This document shows positions 63,201 to 64,000 of a DNA stretch of 64,000 bases, piece by piece. Numbering within the stretch: position 1 is the first letter of the stretch; each line of letters opens with the position of its first letter. The notes below the pieces were generated by a model. The model was not told the origin of the DNA. It worked only from the letters and a program-made list of their open reading frames with translations, and searched no databases. Position numbers and translations under genes: made by a program. Source of the stretch: Sphingobacterium sp. UBA4616 (GTDB lineage: Bacteria > Bacteroidota > Bacteroidia > Sphingobacteriales > Sphingobacteriaceae); NCBI GenBank assembly GCA_002386525.1, contig DGIS01000025.1, positions 112,202 to 176,201 on the forward strand. Direction: 5' to 3'.

Positions 63201-64000
63201 TTAAAAAGAAAGTCCAACGCGTAGATAAGGCAAGGTTGCTTCTTTACTAAAACCCACTACACCCTGGATTGTGAGTAGGTCGCCGGGCATAAAATAAATC
63301 CCACCTCCATAACCCATATGCCAGTCATTCAAGTTTTCGTGACTCATCCATACCCTTCCGACATCATAAAAACCAATTGCTCCTACTGTTCCAGGAACGA
63401 TATAAGAAGCATAGCTAAATAATTTTAATCGCATATCAAAATTATTATAAAGAGCTGTTTTTCCAGTGAATCGCCGTGAATTATATCCCCTTAAGCTCAT
63501 TTCACCTCCTATTTGTGCATGCTGATAAAAATAGGGATTTCCCCATACAGCATCAAATCCTACCCGGTTAGCAAAAGTAACATAATTGTTGGCAATGGTT
63601 TTATAAAAACTCATAGCGTGCTGTAGTTTCGTATAGTTTCGTCCTTCGCCTCCAATTTCTGTATTCCAGCCTAACCTGGTATGTAGGTGTACTCCAGATT
63701 TAGGATTAGCAACATTGTCACGGGTATCATATTCTATCCCGGCAGTAAGCCCCGTAAAGAAATTATTTCCATAGATCGGTTCTAATGGATATTTTTGATT
63801 GAACTCCTCGAAATAACGTCCAAAATTATTCGATTCTTTACTTGTATAATATTCGGACGAAGATCCATAGAATACCTTGAATTTAGGGTCTAAATACTTT
63901 TCCAGAAAAATGTCTCCGCTCACAAGATCATATCGATTCCGATAAAAGGAAATACCCTTTGAACCCGACTTATCAAAACTAGTATTGTTCCCATATCCAA
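63201..64000 (-). CDS. BamA/TamA-family outer-membrane protein, partial
   Basis: C-terminal part (about 266 residues in the window) of an Omp85-type barrel; it is cut off by the window end, and no start codon is present here. The frame is open from 63201 to 64000. Barrel motifs include GIEYDTRDNVANPKSGVHLH, GGEMSLRGYNSRRFTG and GFYDVGRVWM, and it ends in Phe (GLSF), the usual Omp signal. Whether an N-terminal patatin or other domain precedes it cannot be seen. The GTG at 63923 is internal, not a start. Confidence 0.82.
   Translation of the reverse strand, partial: GYGNNTSFDKSGSKGISFYRNRYDLVSGDIFLEKYLDPKFKVFYGSSSEYYTSKESNNFGRYFEEFNQKYPLEPIYGNNFFTGLTAGIEYDTRDNVANPKSGVHLHTRLGWNTEIGGEGRNYTKLQHAMSFYKTIANNYVTFANRVGFDAVWGNPYFYQHAQIGGEMSLRGYNSRRFTGKTALYNNFDMRLKLFSYASYIVPGTVGAIGFYDVGRVWMSHENLNDWHMGYGGGIYFMPGDLLTIQGVVGFSKEATLPYLRVGLSF

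Noticed and set aside
63201..63923. Complete 240-residue barrel protein starting at the GTG at 63923
   Set aside because: The frame stays open upstream to the window edge with barrel-like residues (SFYRNRYDLVSGD), so the gene is cut by the window, not complete.

Overview
The window comes from an AT-rich Bacteroidota genome, most likely Sphingobacteriaceae (Sphingobacterium-like). This is inferred from promoter elements of the TAnnTTTG type (with a TTTG element 19 bases upstream in the best case), a type III glutamine synthetase, a TonB-family-like beta-barrel protein with a carboxypeptidase-regulatory-like start, a GH92 mannosidase, a LytTR/His-kinase pair, and many signal-peptide or lipoprotein hypotheticals. 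It reads as chromosomal, mostly housekeeping DNA. I saw no CRISPR array, insertion sequence, integrase, rRNA or plasmid origin. Layout: 28-3919 a CPA2-type antiporter and a LytTR two-component pair. 4182-13119 a catabolic block: thiolase, acyl-CoA dehydrogenase and a FadB/FadJ-like fusion (beta-oxidation) beside prpB-prpC-prpD (methylcitrate cycle), which together would take odd-chain or branched acyl-CoA and the resulting propionyl-CoA to pyruvate and succinate. 13417-15436 an rtcB-prfH pair (RNA ligase plus release-factor homologue; RNA and ribosome repair). 15670-15936 a candidate structured small transcript with its own promoter and terminator. 15971-21759 a PDZ aspartyl protease, tRNA-Leu(CAA), a SIMPL protein and an S9 peptidase. 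21934-29051 glnN, an outer-membrane barrel protein and a FUSC-type protein. 29147-33210 a SAM-I riboswitch-controlled metY-metX-hom operon for methionine and homoserine synthesis. 33276-36435 a GntR regulator and GH92 mannosidase with likely operators. 36712-43795 nitroreductase, map, alpha/beta hydrolase, photolyase, alcohol dehydrogenase, and a TetR regulator followed by two orphan small genes. 43982-48748 a patch of unrecognised lipoprotein, membrane and DUF1266 genes plus an ArsC-like protein, with an aldo/keto reductase remnant at 48850-49019. 49036-58257 a complete kdp potassium-uptake operon: three unannotated small genes (28, 40 and 125 codons), kdpF, kdpA, kdpB, kdpC, a porin, a KdpD sensory-domain protein without kinase, and a separate membrane histidine kinase; no KdpE is present. 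58890-64000 a DUF1080 lipoprotein, thioredoxin-reductase-like protein, methyltransferase, DUF1349 protein, LuxR-type regulator and the C-terminal part of a BamA/TamA-type barrel that runs off the window. The points most worth a second look are the small genes leading the kdp operon, the structured transcript at 15670-15922, the rtcB-prfH pair, the hydratase domain of the FadJ-like protein that has lost a catalytic glutamate, and several unexplained inverted or tandem repeats in promoter regions.
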